Positions 19,740-29,290 of a stretch of 64,000 bases of DNA are shown here, piece after piece. Positions within the stretch are counted from its first letter, which is position 1. Every line of letters begins with the position of its first letter. The stretch is from NCBI RefSeq assembly GCF_029623955.1, contig NZ_JARSBP010000002.1, positions 1,426,001 to 1,490,000 on the forward strand, given 5' to 3'. Source of the stretch: Mycobacterium sp. 236(2023) (GTDB lineage: Bacteria > Actinomycetota > Actinomycetes > Mycobacteriales > Mycobacteriaceae). The position numbers and the translations under genes are program-made. The notes under the pieces were generated by a model. That model worked only from the letters and a program-made list of their open reading frames with translations. It was not told the DNA's origin and did not search any database.

Positions 19740-21196
19740 CGCGGCCCCGCGACGGCGGGGGGCAGGATCAGCTCCTGCCAGGTGGCGGCGCCTCCGCCGG
19801 CCGCGAGATCGGCCTGGGTGAACACGGTGCCGTCCGGGGCGGCGACGCGGCCGCTGCCGGGGTCGTAGAGCGCCGGGGCTGCCGGTGGCGGTGGAGGGGT
19901 GCCCTGCGGCGGGGCGAAGTCGAGCTCGCCCTCGGTGACCCGGTCATCCGGAGGCACGCCCTGCCCGACGAGGTTGGGGTCGAAGGGGTAGGGGCCGGTC
20001 GCGTGCTGGCGAACTGCAAGCGGTTGGAAAGGCTTGTCGCTCTTGCATTGTTCGACGGTCGGCGCGTACTTGCCCGGGTTGTCCATGCAAGGAAAGTTAC
20101 GCGCGCCTCTGACCGAGATCGCGGAATCCTGCGGCAGCTTGCAGTACAGGCCGTCGGGGGTGTCGATGGTGGTCGTGTCGGCGGGACTGCGCCACTGCGA
20201 CGGCGGCAGGAAGCCGACAGTGCAGGCGGGCGGGTCGTCGATGGAGATCCGGAAATCCCCGACGGGGATTCCGGTGGGGTTGTTCGCCGGCGTCGCCGAC
20301 TGGTACATCGCGGCGGCCGGCGGTAGGAGCACCAGCAACTGCTCCAGCCCGGCGTGATAGGTGACGGCGACCTGTCCCAGAGACGTCATGTTCGCCAGCA
20401 GCACGGGCAGGGTCGGCTTCACCTGCTCCATGAGCCGGGAAACCTCTTGCGCTGCAGCGGGTCCGGAGGTCAGGAGGGTGCGGATGTGCGGTTCGTCGGC
20501 GACGAGTTGGGCGCTGACGCCTGCCAACCGGTTCGACCAGGTGCGCAGCGCGTCGGCACTGGCTAACTGCCCGTCGAGCACGGGGCGCGAGTCCTCGATC
20601 AACGCGACGGCCCGGTCGGTGGTGGCAGCCGCGTCGGTGGAGATGCGCGAGGCGGAGTCGGTGAGAGACGCGAGGTCGGGTCCCGCGCCGTTGAAGGCCA
20701 GGAACGACTCGTCGAGCAGCCGCCCCAGGGAGTCCTTCGGGATGCTGGTGACCATCGCGCTGAGCTGGTCCATCATCGGCCCGACCGGCTGCGGGATCGT
20801 GACCTCGGACGCTTGAATCACCGAGCCATCCCGAAGGAAAGGCCCTGACTCCGTTCGGGGTTGCAGGTCCACGTATTGCTCTCCGACCGCCGACACGCTG
20901 CGCACCTCAGCATGCAGATCGCTGGGGACATCGGTGGAGGTGTCCAGCGACAGCGTCGCGACGGCGCCGCCACGATGGACGTCCACATCGGTGACCTTGC
21001 CGATCTGCACCCCGCGGTAGGTGACGTTGGCGAAGCGGTACAGCCCACCAGCGTCGGGTAGCTGCATCGTGACTGTCATGCGGCCGATGCCGAGCATGGC
21101 CGGAGCTTGAAGGTAATTGACCACCATGGCCGAGATTCCGATCAGCGACGCCACCGCGAACAGCGCGAGCTGAATCCGGATGAGACGAGGGAACAT
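19736..21196 (-). CDS. MCE-family protein, MceF type
   Basis: This 486-residue protein has an N-terminal membrane or signal helix (about 5-27), an MCE/MlaD beta-barrel domain near residues 38-115, a long alpha-helical region (about 120-310) and a Pro-rich C-terminus ending near TWQELILPP. Mce proteins form hexameric or tunnel-like assemblies that carry lipids across the mycobacterial envelope. The F type is sixth in order. It overlaps the genes on both sides. Confidence 0.92.
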   Translation of the reverse strand: MFPRLIRIQLALFAVASLIGISAMVVNYLQAPAMLGIGRMTVTMQLPDAGGLYRFANVTYRGVQIGKVTDVDVHRGGAVATLSLDTSTDVPSDLHAEVRSVSAVGEQYVDLQPRTESGPFLRDGSVIQASEVTIPQPVGPMMDQLSAMVTSIPKDSLGRLLDESFLAFNGAGPDLASLTDSASRISTDAAATTDRAVALIEDSRPVLDGQLASADALRTWSNRLAGVSAQLVADEPHIRTLLTSGPAAAQEVSRLMEQVKPTLPVLLANMTSLGQVAVTYHAGLEQLLVLLPPAAAMYQSATPANNPTGIPVGDFRISIDDPPACTVGFLPPSQWRSPADTTTIDTPDGLYCKLPQDSAISVRGARNFPCMDNPGKYAPTVEQCKSDKPFQPLAVRQHATGPYPFDPNLVGQGVPPDDRVTEGELDFAPPQGTPPPPPAAPALYDPGSGRVAAPDGTVFTQADLAAGGGAATWQELILPPAVAGPR

Positions 21197-22365
21197 CAGC
21201 CACCGCCTCGCGCCGGAGGCGGCGGTAGCCGGTCCGGCCCCATGACGCCTGGGGGCAGCGCGACCGCTTCCCCGAGTGGGTTCTTGGAATAGAAATCCTG
21301 ATAGCCGGGATCGCCGGGCGCCGGCACCAGCGGGGCGTTCTCGTCCCCGAACGAGGTGCCTGCCAACAGCCCGCGCCGGAACCGGCTCAAGGTGAGGTCA
21401 ACGGTGACAAAGAGATTCATGTAGTCGCCGCGGATTCCGCGGTCGATGATGTTCTGGTTGAGTGGGAAGATCGTCGCGTATCCCAGCGCGCTGCTGATGT
21501 CGGGACCGAGGTCGGCCAGTGCCTGCAGAGTCGGTGCCAGGTGGGTCAGGTTCTCGACGAGGTCACCGTGGACGTCGGTGATCACGCGGGTCGCGGTGTC
21601 CGAGAACGTCCTCAGGGAGTTGAGGGCATCGACGAGTTGCGGGCGCTCCCGTCGCAGGACGTCGAGCGCGGGCCGAATGTCTCGCAGTGCCGCGGCGAGG
21701 GTGTCCTTTTCGTCGGCCAGCGTGGCCGCGAATCGGTTGAGTTCAGTCGCCGCGGCGATGATGTTGTCGCGTTGGGTATCGAGGGTGCCGACGAAAATGT
21801 CGAGCTGCGAGAGCAACTCGCGGATGTCGGTCTCGCGTCCGGTGAACGTTGCGTTGAGCGATCCGATGATGTCGCCGATCTGACCGAGACCGCCGGCGTT
21901 GGCCACTGTGGACAGCGCCGCGAGGGTCTGCTCGGTGGACGGATACGTCGACGAGCGGTTGAGAGGGATGTCCGGGGTATGCGCGCCGGCCATCAGCTGT
22001 CCCGTCGCGGGTTGGCCGGGCGGTGCCGTCAGCTCCAGATGCATCGAGCCCAGCAGACTGGTCTGTCCGACGGCTGCGGTCACGTTGGCGGGGAGGCGCA
22101 CCCCGGGTTTGACGGACAGCTCCACCCGGGCATGGCGGTTCACGATACCGATGCTGCGGATGCTGCCGACCACGACGTCGTCGATCATGACGGGTGAATT
22201 GGGTTCCAGGGTACCGACGTTGGTGAGGTCGACGGTGTAGGTCGTGGCGTCGTCGCCGCGGCCGACGGTGCCCGGCAGCGGCAGCGTGTTGACTCCGCCG
22301 AACCCACACGACGTCATTGTCACGGCGGCCAGCGCGGCGGCAGTGAGGCGGGTGCAGGTGTTCAC
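21196..22365 (-). CDS. MCE-family lipoprotein, MceE (LprK) type
   Basis: This 389-residue lipoprotein has a signal ending in a lipobox-like segment before Cys20 (VTMTSC). An MCE domain (about 40-115), a helical region and a conserved C-terminus follow. The fifth gene of mce operons normally encodes the single lipoprotein, which agrees. The start is GTG at 22365, overlapping the mceD-type stop (GTGA). Confidence 0.92.
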   Translation of the reverse strand: MNTCTRLTAAALAAVTMTSCGFGGVNTLPLPGTVGRGDDATTYTVDLTNVGTLEPNSPVMIDDVVVGSIRSIGIVNRHARVELSVKPGVRLPANVTAAVGQTSLLGSMHLELTAPPGQPATGQLMAGAHTPDIPLNRSSTYPSTEQTLAALSTVANAGGLGQIGDIIGSLNATFTGRETDIRELLSQLDIFVGTLDTQRDNIIAAATELNRFAATLADEKDTLAAALRDIRPALDVLRRERPQLVDALNSLRTFSDTATRVITDVHGDLVENLTHLAPTLQALADLGPDISSALGYATIFPLNQNIIDRGIRGDYMNLFVTVDLTLSRFRRGLLAGTSFGDENAPLVPAPGDPGYQDFYSKNPLGEAVALPPGVMGPDRLPPPPARGGG

Positions 22366-23660
22366 GGTGTCGGCCTCTCTGCGGGTAACAGGAGTTCGGG
22401 CACGGTGGTCGCGGCGGGCGGCGGAGGTGGCGGGGCCGCGCCTGCGTAGGCCGAGTTGTTCGGATCGATCGCCATCGGCCCGGACTTGGTGCCCGGCCCG
22501 CCGGGCATCAGCTTCGGGTCGGTGTACACGAGCTTTTCCGGTGACGGGACCGCGGTGAGCAATGGATTCACCGGGAACGGAAGGTAATTGAAGTTGACCC
22601 GGTCCAGGGCGGGGCCGAGGTACTGCGAACACAGCTTGCTGGTCTCGGGCGCGGTGACGTTCTCGAGTGCCGAGATCATGCCGCAGATGAACATCGTCGG
22701 ATTGGCCATGTTGTTGAGGACGAACACCCCGCTGGCCCCACCGGTCCGCGGGTCCATCATGTTGTACGCGTTGGCGAGCGCTGACGGCGCGATATGCAGG
22801 ACCTGCTCGAGATCGCCTCGGTGGTCGACGAGGTTCTGGGTCACGTTGGCGAGACGCTGAACCTGCTCGCCCGTCTTGTCGCGGTTGGCGGCCACGAAGC
22901 GCTGGACATCGCCGACCGCGCCGGCCAGGTTCGTCAGTGCCGCGTCCAGGTCGCCGCGCCCACCGTCGAGGACGCTGCTGAGCGAGGCGAGTCGATCCTG
23001 GAACTGGACCACCTGGACGTTGGTGTCGCGCAGGACCGCGACGAACGCCTGCAGGTTCTCGATCATCTGGGCGATGTCGCCGCTGCCTTCGGCGATCACC
23101 CGGCTGATGCCCGCGAGCTCGCGCAGGGTGCGTCGCAGCTTTTCGCCGTTCCCGTCCATCGCGTTGGCTGCGCTGTCGATGAACCTGCCGATCGAGCTGG
23201 TGTCCAGGTCGCCGTGCGGGCCGAGATCTGTTGCGAGCCGCGATAATTGTTCTTTGACCTCGTCCCATTCGACAGGGACGGCGGTTCGGGTCAGCGGGAT
23301 CTCGGCGCCGTCGGCCATGACCGCGCCGCCATCGTAGGCCGGGGCGAGTTGGACGAACCGAGCCGCCACGAGGTTTGGTGCCACGATGACGGCCCTGGCG
23401 TCGGCGGGCACCCGGATGCCGTGGTCGACGTGGAGGGTGATTTCCGCGAATTCTCCAGCGGGCCGGATCGACTCGATGGTGCCGACTTCGACGCCCGCGA
23501 TGCGTACCTGATCGCCGGGATAGATCGCGGTCGCGCTGCTGAAGGTCGCGGTGATCCGGGTGGGTCCGAAGACGTGCCGAGTCACAAGGAAGGCGCCGGC
23601 GAGCACGGTCAACGCCACCAGGCCGATCGCGGTCATTCTCCTCGCTGTGCCGCGGGTCAT
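22362..23660 (-). CDS. MCE-family protein, MceD type
   Basis: This 432-residue protein has an N-terminal transmembrane or signal segment (about 9-28), an MCE domain (about 36-115), a coiled helical region with the typical internal heptads, and a Pro-rich end (PPPPPPAATT). It is fourth in the operon and overlaps both neighbours. It is expected to be one of the six subunits of the lipid-transfer tube. Confidence 0.92.
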   Translation of the reverse strand: MTRGTARRMTAIGLVALTVLAGAFLVTRHVFGPTRITATFSSATAIYPGDQVRIAGVEVGTIESIRPAGEFAEITLHVDHGIRVPADARAVIVAPNLVAARFVQLAPAYDGGAVMADGAEIPLTRTAVPVEWDEVKEQLSRLATDLGPHGDLDTSSIGRFIDSAANAMDGNGEKLRRTLRELAGISRVIAEGSGDIAQMIENLQAFVAVLRDTNVQVVQFQDRLASLSSVLDGGRGDLDAALTNLAGAVGDVQRFVAANRDKTGEQVQRLANVTQNLVDHRGDLEQVLHIAPSALANAYNMMDPRTGGASGVFVLNNMANPTMFICGMISALENVTAPETSKLCSQYLGPALDRVNFNYLPFPVNPLLTAVPSPEKLVYTDPKLMPGGPGTKSGPMAIDPNNSAYAGAAPPPPPPAATTVPELLLPAERPTP

Positions 23661-24760
23661 CGGGGCGGCCCGGGTGGCAGGACAACGTCTTCGGGAATCC
23701 CGTTGTACGGGAACGGTATTTCGGCGCGCGGCCCGGCGTCGTCGGGAGGCTGACCGGCGTTCACACCGCGCCGGAACCCGAAGGCGTAATCGAGGAACGG
23801 TTGCAGGATCGGCGGCAGGTCGAGGTTAGGGATGTATGCGCTGTAGTACGGTCCGTTGGACACGGTTTCGCCGAGGGTGATCTGGTATTTGGCGAGCCGG
23901 GGGAGCGCCAGCGCGATGTTGTCGCGTTGACGTTCGAGCATGGCCAGCACCGAGTTGAGCTTGTCCAGTGTCGGGGCCAGTTCGGCGTCGTTGTCGGCCA
24001 CCAGGCCGGACACTTCACGCGCCACCACCGAGGTGTGGGCGAGTAGCTCGACAATCGCCGAGCGGCGCTCCGCCAGCATCCCGACCAGATCGTTGGCGTT
24101 GACGATGAGCGCGGCGATCTGATCGCTGCGCTCAGCGAGGATATCGGTGACATCGCGTCCGCTGGTGAACAATTCGCCCAGCGCGGTGTTGCGTTCCTGT
24201 AGCGCGGCGGAGATGCGGGCGAGCCCGTCGAAGGCGGGGCCGAGCTGAGGTGCTATCTGGTCGATGGTGGCCGACAGCGTGTCCAGGGCCTGGTTCACGC
24301 TCGCGGTATCGGTTCCGGTGACATTGGTGGTGAGTTCGCCGACGGCGTCGGTCAGTGAGTAGGGGGAAAACGTCCGTGATGTCGGGATCACCTGCATCGG
24401 ACGCAACGTGCCGTCGCCGGTGGATTCGAGCGTCAGTGTGCGTTCGCCGAGCAGCGTGCCGGTACGGATGTGGGCGGTGGTCTGTGCGCCCAGTGAAACG
24501 CTGCCGTCGACGGTGAAGGTCACCAGTGCGTTGGGGTCCTTCAGTTCGACGCCGGTGATCTCTCCGACGGTCATACCGCCGACGGTGACGTCGTTGCCGA
24601 CGGCCAGGCCGCTGGCATCGGTGAACAGCGCCTGGTATCGCAGCGACGTCGCCCAGCCGAGCAGCCGCTCGGGCGCGAGGCCCACCGCGACGACGAGGAG
24701 GACGACGACGAACCCGATGAATCCGGCCCGAATGACTTTGGCGCCGCGATATTTCAGCAT
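23657..24760 (-). CDS. MCE-family protein, MceC type
   Basis: This 367-residue protein has an N-terminal hydrophobic segment (about 13-32), an MCE domain (about 42-120), and a helical domain followed by a PNLDLPPILQPFLDYAFGFRRG segment, split here by type as in MceC proteins. The ATG at 24760 overlaps the mceB-type stop as TGATG and is preferred over an in-frame start 15 bp upstream. It overlaps the next gene by 4 bp. Confidence 0.92.
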   Translation of the reverse strand: MLKYRGAKVIRAGFIGFVVVLLVVAVGLAPERLLGWATSLRYQALFTDASGLAVGNDVTVGGMTVGEITGVELKDPNALVTFTVDGSVSLGAQTTAHIRTGTLLGERTLTLESTGDGTLRPMQVIPTSRTFSPYSLTDAVGELTTNVTGTDTASVNQALDTLSATIDQIAPQLGPAFDGLARISAALQERNTALGELFTSGRDVTDILAERSDQIAALIVNANDLVGMLAERRSAIVELLAHTSVVAREVSGLVADNDAELAPTLDKLNSVLAMLERQRDNIALALPRLAKYQITLGETVSNGPYYSAYIPNLDLPPILQPFLDYAFGFRRGVNAGQPPDDAGPRAEIPFPYNGIPEDVVLPPGPPR

Positions 24761-25788
24761 CAGTTCTCCTCGCACCTTCCGCCGTCCTGTTTGAAGACGG
24801 GGAAGTTGGCGGTACGGCCCTGCAGGTCGGTGACCCGGACGGCGAGGGAGCAGATGTAGTAATTGACGAAGCTGCCGTACGACCCGATGCGGACGAGCTT
24901 GCGGTAGTTCTCCGGCGCTTTGACGAGTGCTGTCTCGATTCGGTCCTGCTTCTCGGCGATGTTGGGTGCGAGCCGGTTTAGTTGATCGACGGTGTCGGCC
25001 AGCGGGGGGCGGACATCGACGAGAAGATCGGCCAGCGTTGCAGTCCCCGCGCTCAACGAGTCGATCGCCTGACCGATCGGTTCGCGGTCGGCTGCCAGTT
25101 CCGAGGTCAGCTGTTGGAGTCGGTCCAGCGCGCCGGAGAACTGAGTTCCCTGCGCCGACAGTGTTTTCAGCGTCGTCCGGAGGTTGTCGATGAGCTGTTG
25201 GATCACCGCGCTCTTGTCTGCCAGTGCCTGCGAGAACGAGGATGTGCGCGACAGCAGGGATTCGATCGACCCGCCCTGCCCCTGCACGATCTGGATGAGG
25301 GAGGCTGCCAGCGCGTTCACATCCTGGGCGTTCAACCCGCGAATGACAGGCTTGAGTCCGCCGAGCAGCAGGTCGAGGTCCAGTGCGGGTGCGGTGCGGG
25401 TGCGCGGAATCTCGGCGCCAGGCGGAAGGATTCGGTTCGACCCTTCCGCATCGACGAGTTCGAGATAGCGGTCACCGACGAGATTGAGGTAGCGCACCGC
25501 GGCGTGGGTGCCTTCGGTGATCGCGATGTCGCGGTCGGCGTCGAAGGTGACGACAATGCTTTTGTCGGGTTGCATCTGCAGTTTGTGGACGCTGCCCACG
25601 CGGACACCGGCGAATCGCACACTCTCGCCGGCTTTGAGTTTGGAGACGTCGGCGAACACCGCGGTGTAGGTGGTCGTCGACCGGGAGCGGTATTCGCCGA
25701 AGACCGCGAACAGACACACCGTCAGGAACACCATGACGAGCGCAAAGGCGCCCAGCTTGACCAGGGTGCGCCCGTCGCCACGCCTCAT
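24760..25788 (-). CDS. MCE-family protein, MceB type
   Basis: This 342-residue protein has an N-terminal transmembrane segment (about 10-29) and an MCE domain starting at AVFADVSKLKAGESVRFAGV, which is the most conserved stretch of the family. The helical C-terminal part ends in a short Cys-containing tail. It is second of six MCE genes, with 4-bp overlaps to the first gene and coupling to the third. Confidence 0.92.
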   Translation of the reverse strand: MRRGDGRTLVKLGAFALVMVFLTVCLFAVFGEYRSRSTTTYTAVFADVSKLKAGESVRFAGVRVGSVHKLQMQPDKSIVVTFDADRDIAITEGTHAAVRYLNLVGDRYLELVDAEGSNRILPPGAEIPRTRTAPALDLDLLLGGLKPVIRGLNAQDVNALAASLIQIVQGQGGSIESLLSRTSSFSQALADKSAVIQQLIDNLRTTLKTLSAQGTQFSGALDRLQQLTSELAADREPIGQAIDSLSAGTATLADLLVDVRPPLADTVDQLNRLAPNIAEKQDRIETALVKAPENYRKLVRIGSYGSFVNYYICSLAVRVTDLQGRTANFPVFKQDGGRCEEN

Positions 25789-26972
25789 CCGGGATGTCCG
25801 ATCTGTGCGCTGTTCCGGGGCGGCCCGTCCGTCGGGCCGAACAGGATCTGTTTGAGCAGATCGGAATTCAGGACGATTCCGGTGTTGCCGTACTTCCAGG
25901 GGTTCGCGCCGGTGTCGGCGATGACGAACGGCGGGGCTTTGCCGTACGGGACCTGGGGCAGATCAGTGCACTGCGGTCCGCCGGTCGCCGCCACCTTGGG
26001 CAGGTCCGAGGGGTAGCGATATCGCTCCTGACCCCAGAAGAAGCCGGCCAGCACCTCGACACCGGGTTCGTTGAGCGGCGGATTGTTCGCCATCACACGC
26101 AGGGCACCCAGCCCGCAGTTGAGGGCATCCCGGTACTTGTCGGTCAAGCTCGTGGTGGGAACGAGCAGGTCGAGTACGTGAGCCAGAGCAGGACCGTTCT
26201 GTGTCAGCACATCGTTGCCCACCTGCCCCAGTCCGGTGGCACTGACAAGGAGCGCATCGAGATCGTCGGCGTGTTCGACCACGGTCGCACTCAGCGGCGT
26301 GACGTCCCGCGCGATCGACATCAGGTCGGGTGCGGCGTCTGCATACGCCGCGAACACCGGGGGTGCCGTGGCCAGGTCGTGGCTGAGCGCATCGAGATGC
26401 GGATTGATGCGCGCCAGAACGGAATTGAGGTTATGCAGCGTTTCGCCGAGTTGCGGGCCGCGACCGTGGAATGCGGCCGCGATCGCTCCGAGCGTTTCGT
26501 TCAGCTTCTCGGGCTGGATGGTCGACAGCACCGAGACCAATTGCTCGAAGATGGTGTTCGCCTCGAGCATCACGTGGTCGGCGTCCAGCGTCTGCCCGGC
26601 GCGGATGCTGTCGGACGACGGGATTTCCGGCGGCACCAGCTGAATACGTTTGGCTCCGAACACCGTGGTCGATGCGATGTCGACCGCGACGTTGGCGGGT
26701 ATGACGTCCAACCGGGACGGATCCAGCGCCAGGTGAATGGCTGCTCGTCCGTCCGGTAGTTCTTCGATCGTCCTGACCGTGCCCACCTGCACGCCGTACA
26801 GCGTGACCTTGGCATCGGGATTCATGACGAGTCCCGCGCGGGGCGATACCACGGTGACGGGTACCGACGTGGTGAATCCGTCGCGAAACAGAGTGGCGGA
26901 CAACAGGACAAGACCGACGACGAAGGCGATGCTGGACAGCCCGACCAGCGGGCGCACCAGCATTCGGCTCAT
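25785..26972 (-). CDS. MCE-family protein, MceA type
   Basis: This 395-residue protein has an N-terminal transmembrane or signal segment (about 12-32), an MCE domain from VTVVSPRAGLVMNPDAKV, a helical region, and a C-terminal segment with ECRYPSDLP-like features of MceA. It is the first MCE gene and begins 4 bp after the oxidoreductase stop. In known mce operons two YrbE permease genes lie just before mceA. Here there is no room for them. Confidence 0.92.
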   Translation of the reverse strand: MSRMLVRPLVGLSSIAFVVGLVLLSATLFRDGFTTSVPVTVVSPRAGLVMNPDAKVTLYGVQVGTVRTIEELPDGRAAIHLALDPSRLDVIPANVAVDIASTTVFGAKRIQLVPPEIPSSDSIRAGQTLDADHVMLEANTIFEQLVSVLSTIQPEKLNETLGAIAAAFHGRGPQLGETLHNLNSVLARINPHLDALSHDLATAPPVFAAYADAAPDLMSIARDVTPLSATVVEHADDLDALLVSATGLGQVGNDVLTQNGPALAHVLDLLVPTTSLTDKYRDALNCGLGALRVMANNPPLNEPGVEVLAGFFWGQERYRYPSDLPKVAATGGPQCTDLPQVPYGKAPPFVIADTGANPWKYGNTGIVLNSDLLKQILFGPTDGPPRNSAQIGHPG

Positions 26973-26976
26973 CGCT

Positions 26977-28086
26977 TCACCTCGTCGTGTCGGCGAACGC
27001 GTGTCGGGGGATGGTGAGGGGAAGATCGACTGAGCTGAGCAGACCCGGTTGGGCCGCGACGACGTAGGGCACGGCGTTCACGACGCGCATGGCCGTGGCG
27101 ACCATGGCTCCGGCCCCCGAGGTCATCCCCGCGATGCCGGCCTGTTGCGGATCGCGCAGGGTCGCGGCCATCGAGCAGTCGATGTCGGGTTGCCCGGTGA
27201 TGACGACGCGATAGGACAGGTCGCCGATTCCGCGGGGCCATTCTGGTGCGACATCGTGCGCGAGGCGGGTGACGTGTTCGATGACGATGACCTCGCGGCC
27301 GCCGGCCATCCCGATCGCCTGCATGCGCAGCGCGCCGCAGGTTCCTGCCTCGACGGTGCCCATGGCGACCTCCAGCGTCCGCTCGGTGACGGCGCGATCG
27401 AAGGTCTCTCGTACTTCGTCCAATTCGATGCCGAGAGCGTCGGCGACGAGTCGGAGTTGTCCCTGCCATTCACCGGCGATGGCGCCAGGGAAGCCGATCC
27501 ACGGCTCATAGGACAGTGGCCGCCCGAAGCCGAGCGCATCGCTCATGATGTCGGGCACACCGTAGTCGTCGTACAGTCCCATTTCGTAGGAGTGGATCTT
27601 CTCGATCTGTGAGGACTGCGTGGACAGCACCAGCGGTAGGTAATCGGCGGCGAAGCCCGGCTCGATACCTGAGGCGTACAGCGAGGCCTGACCTTCTTTG
27701 GCGGCGGCGACCAGTTGGTCGCGCCATTCCGCCGGCTCGTAGGCGTGTGGGTTCACCAGTCGTGTGGTGCTCGTCGTGACGACGTTGATGCCTGCGTGGA
27801 GAAGCTTGACGTAATCGGGGATGGCCAGCGCATCGCGTTCGGGACCGCTTGCCGCGTAGACCACGCAATCCGGTTTCAACGAGATCAGTGCGTCGGCGTC
27901 AGCGGTGGCCGCAAGGCCGATGGGAACACCGTTGGCGAGTTCACCGGCATCCTTGCCGTCCTTCTCAGGCGAATGCACCCACACGCCGACCAGGTCGAGG
28001 TTCGGGCGCCGAGCTATGGCATGGATGGCGATCGACCCGATGCCGCCGGTCGACCAGACCACGACTCGCTTGTTGTCCGTTGCCAT
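26977..28086 (-). CDS. DapB-like NAD(P)-binding oxidoreductase leading the mce operon
   Basis: This 369-residue protein has an N-terminal Rossmann segment VVVWSTGGIGSIAIHAI and belongs to the dihydrodipicolinate reductase-like/diaminopentanoate dehydrogenase-like group that is common in mycobacteria. The substrate is unknown. A strong paralog is encoded across the divergent promoter at 29291. It is the first gene of the leftward mce operon and its stop lies 4 bp from mceA, so oxidation and transport are probably coexpressed. Confidence 0.82.
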   Translation of the reverse strand: MATDNKRVVVWSTGGIGSIAIHAIARRPNLDLVGVWVHSPEKDGKDAGELANGVPIGLAATADADALISLKPDCVVYAASGPERDALAIPDYVKLLHAGINVVTTSTTRLVNPHAYEPAEWRDQLVAAAKEGQASLYASGIEPGFAADYLPLVLSTQSSQIEKIHSYEMGLYDDYGVPDIMSDALGFGRPLSYEPWIGFPGAIAGEWQGQLRLVADALGIELDEVRETFDRAVTERTLEVAMGTVEAGTCGALRMQAIGMAGGREVIVIEHVTRLAHDVAPEWPRGIGDLSYRVVITGQPDIDCSMAATLRDPQQAGIAGMTSGAGAMVATAMRVVNAVPYVVAAQPGLLSSVDLPLTIPRHAFADTTR

Positions 28087-28254
28087 TTCGATCCTCCTGC
28101 GGGTGTGGTGCCCGCACCGTGAACGGTGCCGGTATCACCCCGTCTGGTCGGAGAGGTGTCGGGAGACCGCCTCCGTCGAGCTGCGAACCTAACGTTTGCT
28201 CCGCAAGCTAGCAGGCGTTCGAGGAGGCGGTCAAGGGCGGTATTGCGGAGGCGA

Positions 28255-28269
28255 AACAAAAATTAGGTT
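28255..28269. promoter_or_regulatory. Regulon operator, copy 1 (mce operon / LLM divergent promoter)
   Basis: AACAAAAATTAGGTT lies between the divergent mce operon and the LLM oxidoreductase gene. It matches copies at 39138, 36463 and 31711 in at least 12 of 15 positions. A TAGATT at 28269-28274 could be the rightward -10 element, so bound repressor would block it. The binding protein is inferred to be a tandem-TetR regulator. Confidence 0.6.
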
Positions 28270-28310
28270 AGATTGATGGACGTGCGAAAGCCAGCACTGA
28301 GGCGGCGCTG

Positions 28311-29276
28311 ATGTTCACCCTGCGCTTCGACATGCGGGCCTCCGAAGGGGCCGCATCGACTCCTGATCTGTACGCCGCCGCCGTCGACATGTGCGCATGG
28401 GCGGAGAAGCGCGGTGCCGTCGTGGCCGTGCTGTCGGAACACCACGCCACCAGTGACGGGCACCTGGCGGCCCCCTACCTGCTCGCATCGGCGATCGCGG
28501 CGCGCACGTCGCAGTTGGCCATCATGGTTGCCGCCGTGCCTATTCCGTTATGGGACCCAGTGCGGCAGGCAGAGCAGATCTGCGCCCTCGACATCATCAG
28601 TCGGGGGCGTGTCATGCACGCTTTCGGCATCGGCCACCGTCCGCAGGAGTACGAGCATTTCGGTATCGACATCCGTCAGCGTGGCCGACTCGCCGACGAG
28701 AATCTCGGAACCCTCCTCGGTCTGCTGCGAGGCGACACAGTCAAGTATCGGGGGCGCACCGTGCGGGTCACACCGTCGTGCCCGGGTGACAGACCGTACC
28801 TGCTTGTCGCGGGCGGCAGCGAGGCGGCGGCGGACAGAGCCGCCAGATTCGGTTTGGGCTTCATCTCGCAGACGTCGTCGCGGAGCCTGCGCGACTACTA
28901 CGAGTCCCGTTGCCGCGTCCATGGACAGCAGCCCGGGTCGATGCAATTCCCGGTGCCGGGTGCGCCGACGACGGTGTTCGTGGCCGACGACGTCGATGCC
29001 GCCTGGGCCGAACTGGGGCCGTATCTCCTGCACGATGCGATGACGGCGGCGTCCTACCGCCACGGTGACGTGTCGGTCGCGAGCATCAGCCACGCCGAAA
29101 GCGTGGAAGCACTGCGCGAATCCGCGGGCCCCTACCGGATTGTCACGCCGGGGCAAGCCGCCGACTACATCGCGGCCGGCACGCCGCTGCCACTACTGCC
29201 GCTGTGTGGTGGCATCCCCCCGAAAGTGGCGTGGCCCTACCTCGAACGTGCCGTCCTGTCAGTTCAGAGCGTTTAG
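28311..29276 (+). CDS. LLM-class F420/flavin-dependent oxidoreductase
   Basis: This 321-residue luciferase-like TIM-barrel protein has the family pattern VLSEHHATSDGH near residue 42, then RGRVMHAFGIGHR and the later WDPVRQAEQ. Members use F420 or FMN to oxidize or oxygenate small organic compounds. It is divergent from the mce operon, its promoter carries operator copy 1, and a DapB-like gene follows 14 bp downstream. Confidence 0.85.
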   Translation: MFTLRFDMRASEGAASTPDLYAAAVDMCAWAEKRGAVVAVLSEHHATSDGHLAAPYLLASAIAARTSQLAIMVAAVPIPLWDPVRQAEQICALDIISRGRVMHAFGIGHRPQEYEHFGIDIRQRGRLADENLGTLLGLLRGDTVKYRGRTVRVTPSCPGDRPYLLVAGGSEAAADRAARFGLGFISQTSSRSLRDYYESRCRVHGQQPGSMQFPVPGAPTTVFVADDVDAAWAELGPYLLHDAMTAASYRHGDVSVASISHAESVEALRESAGPYRIVTPGQAADYIAAGTPLPLLPLCGGIPPKVAWPYLERAVLSVQSV

Positions 29277-29290
29277 TCAAGGAGGAACGG

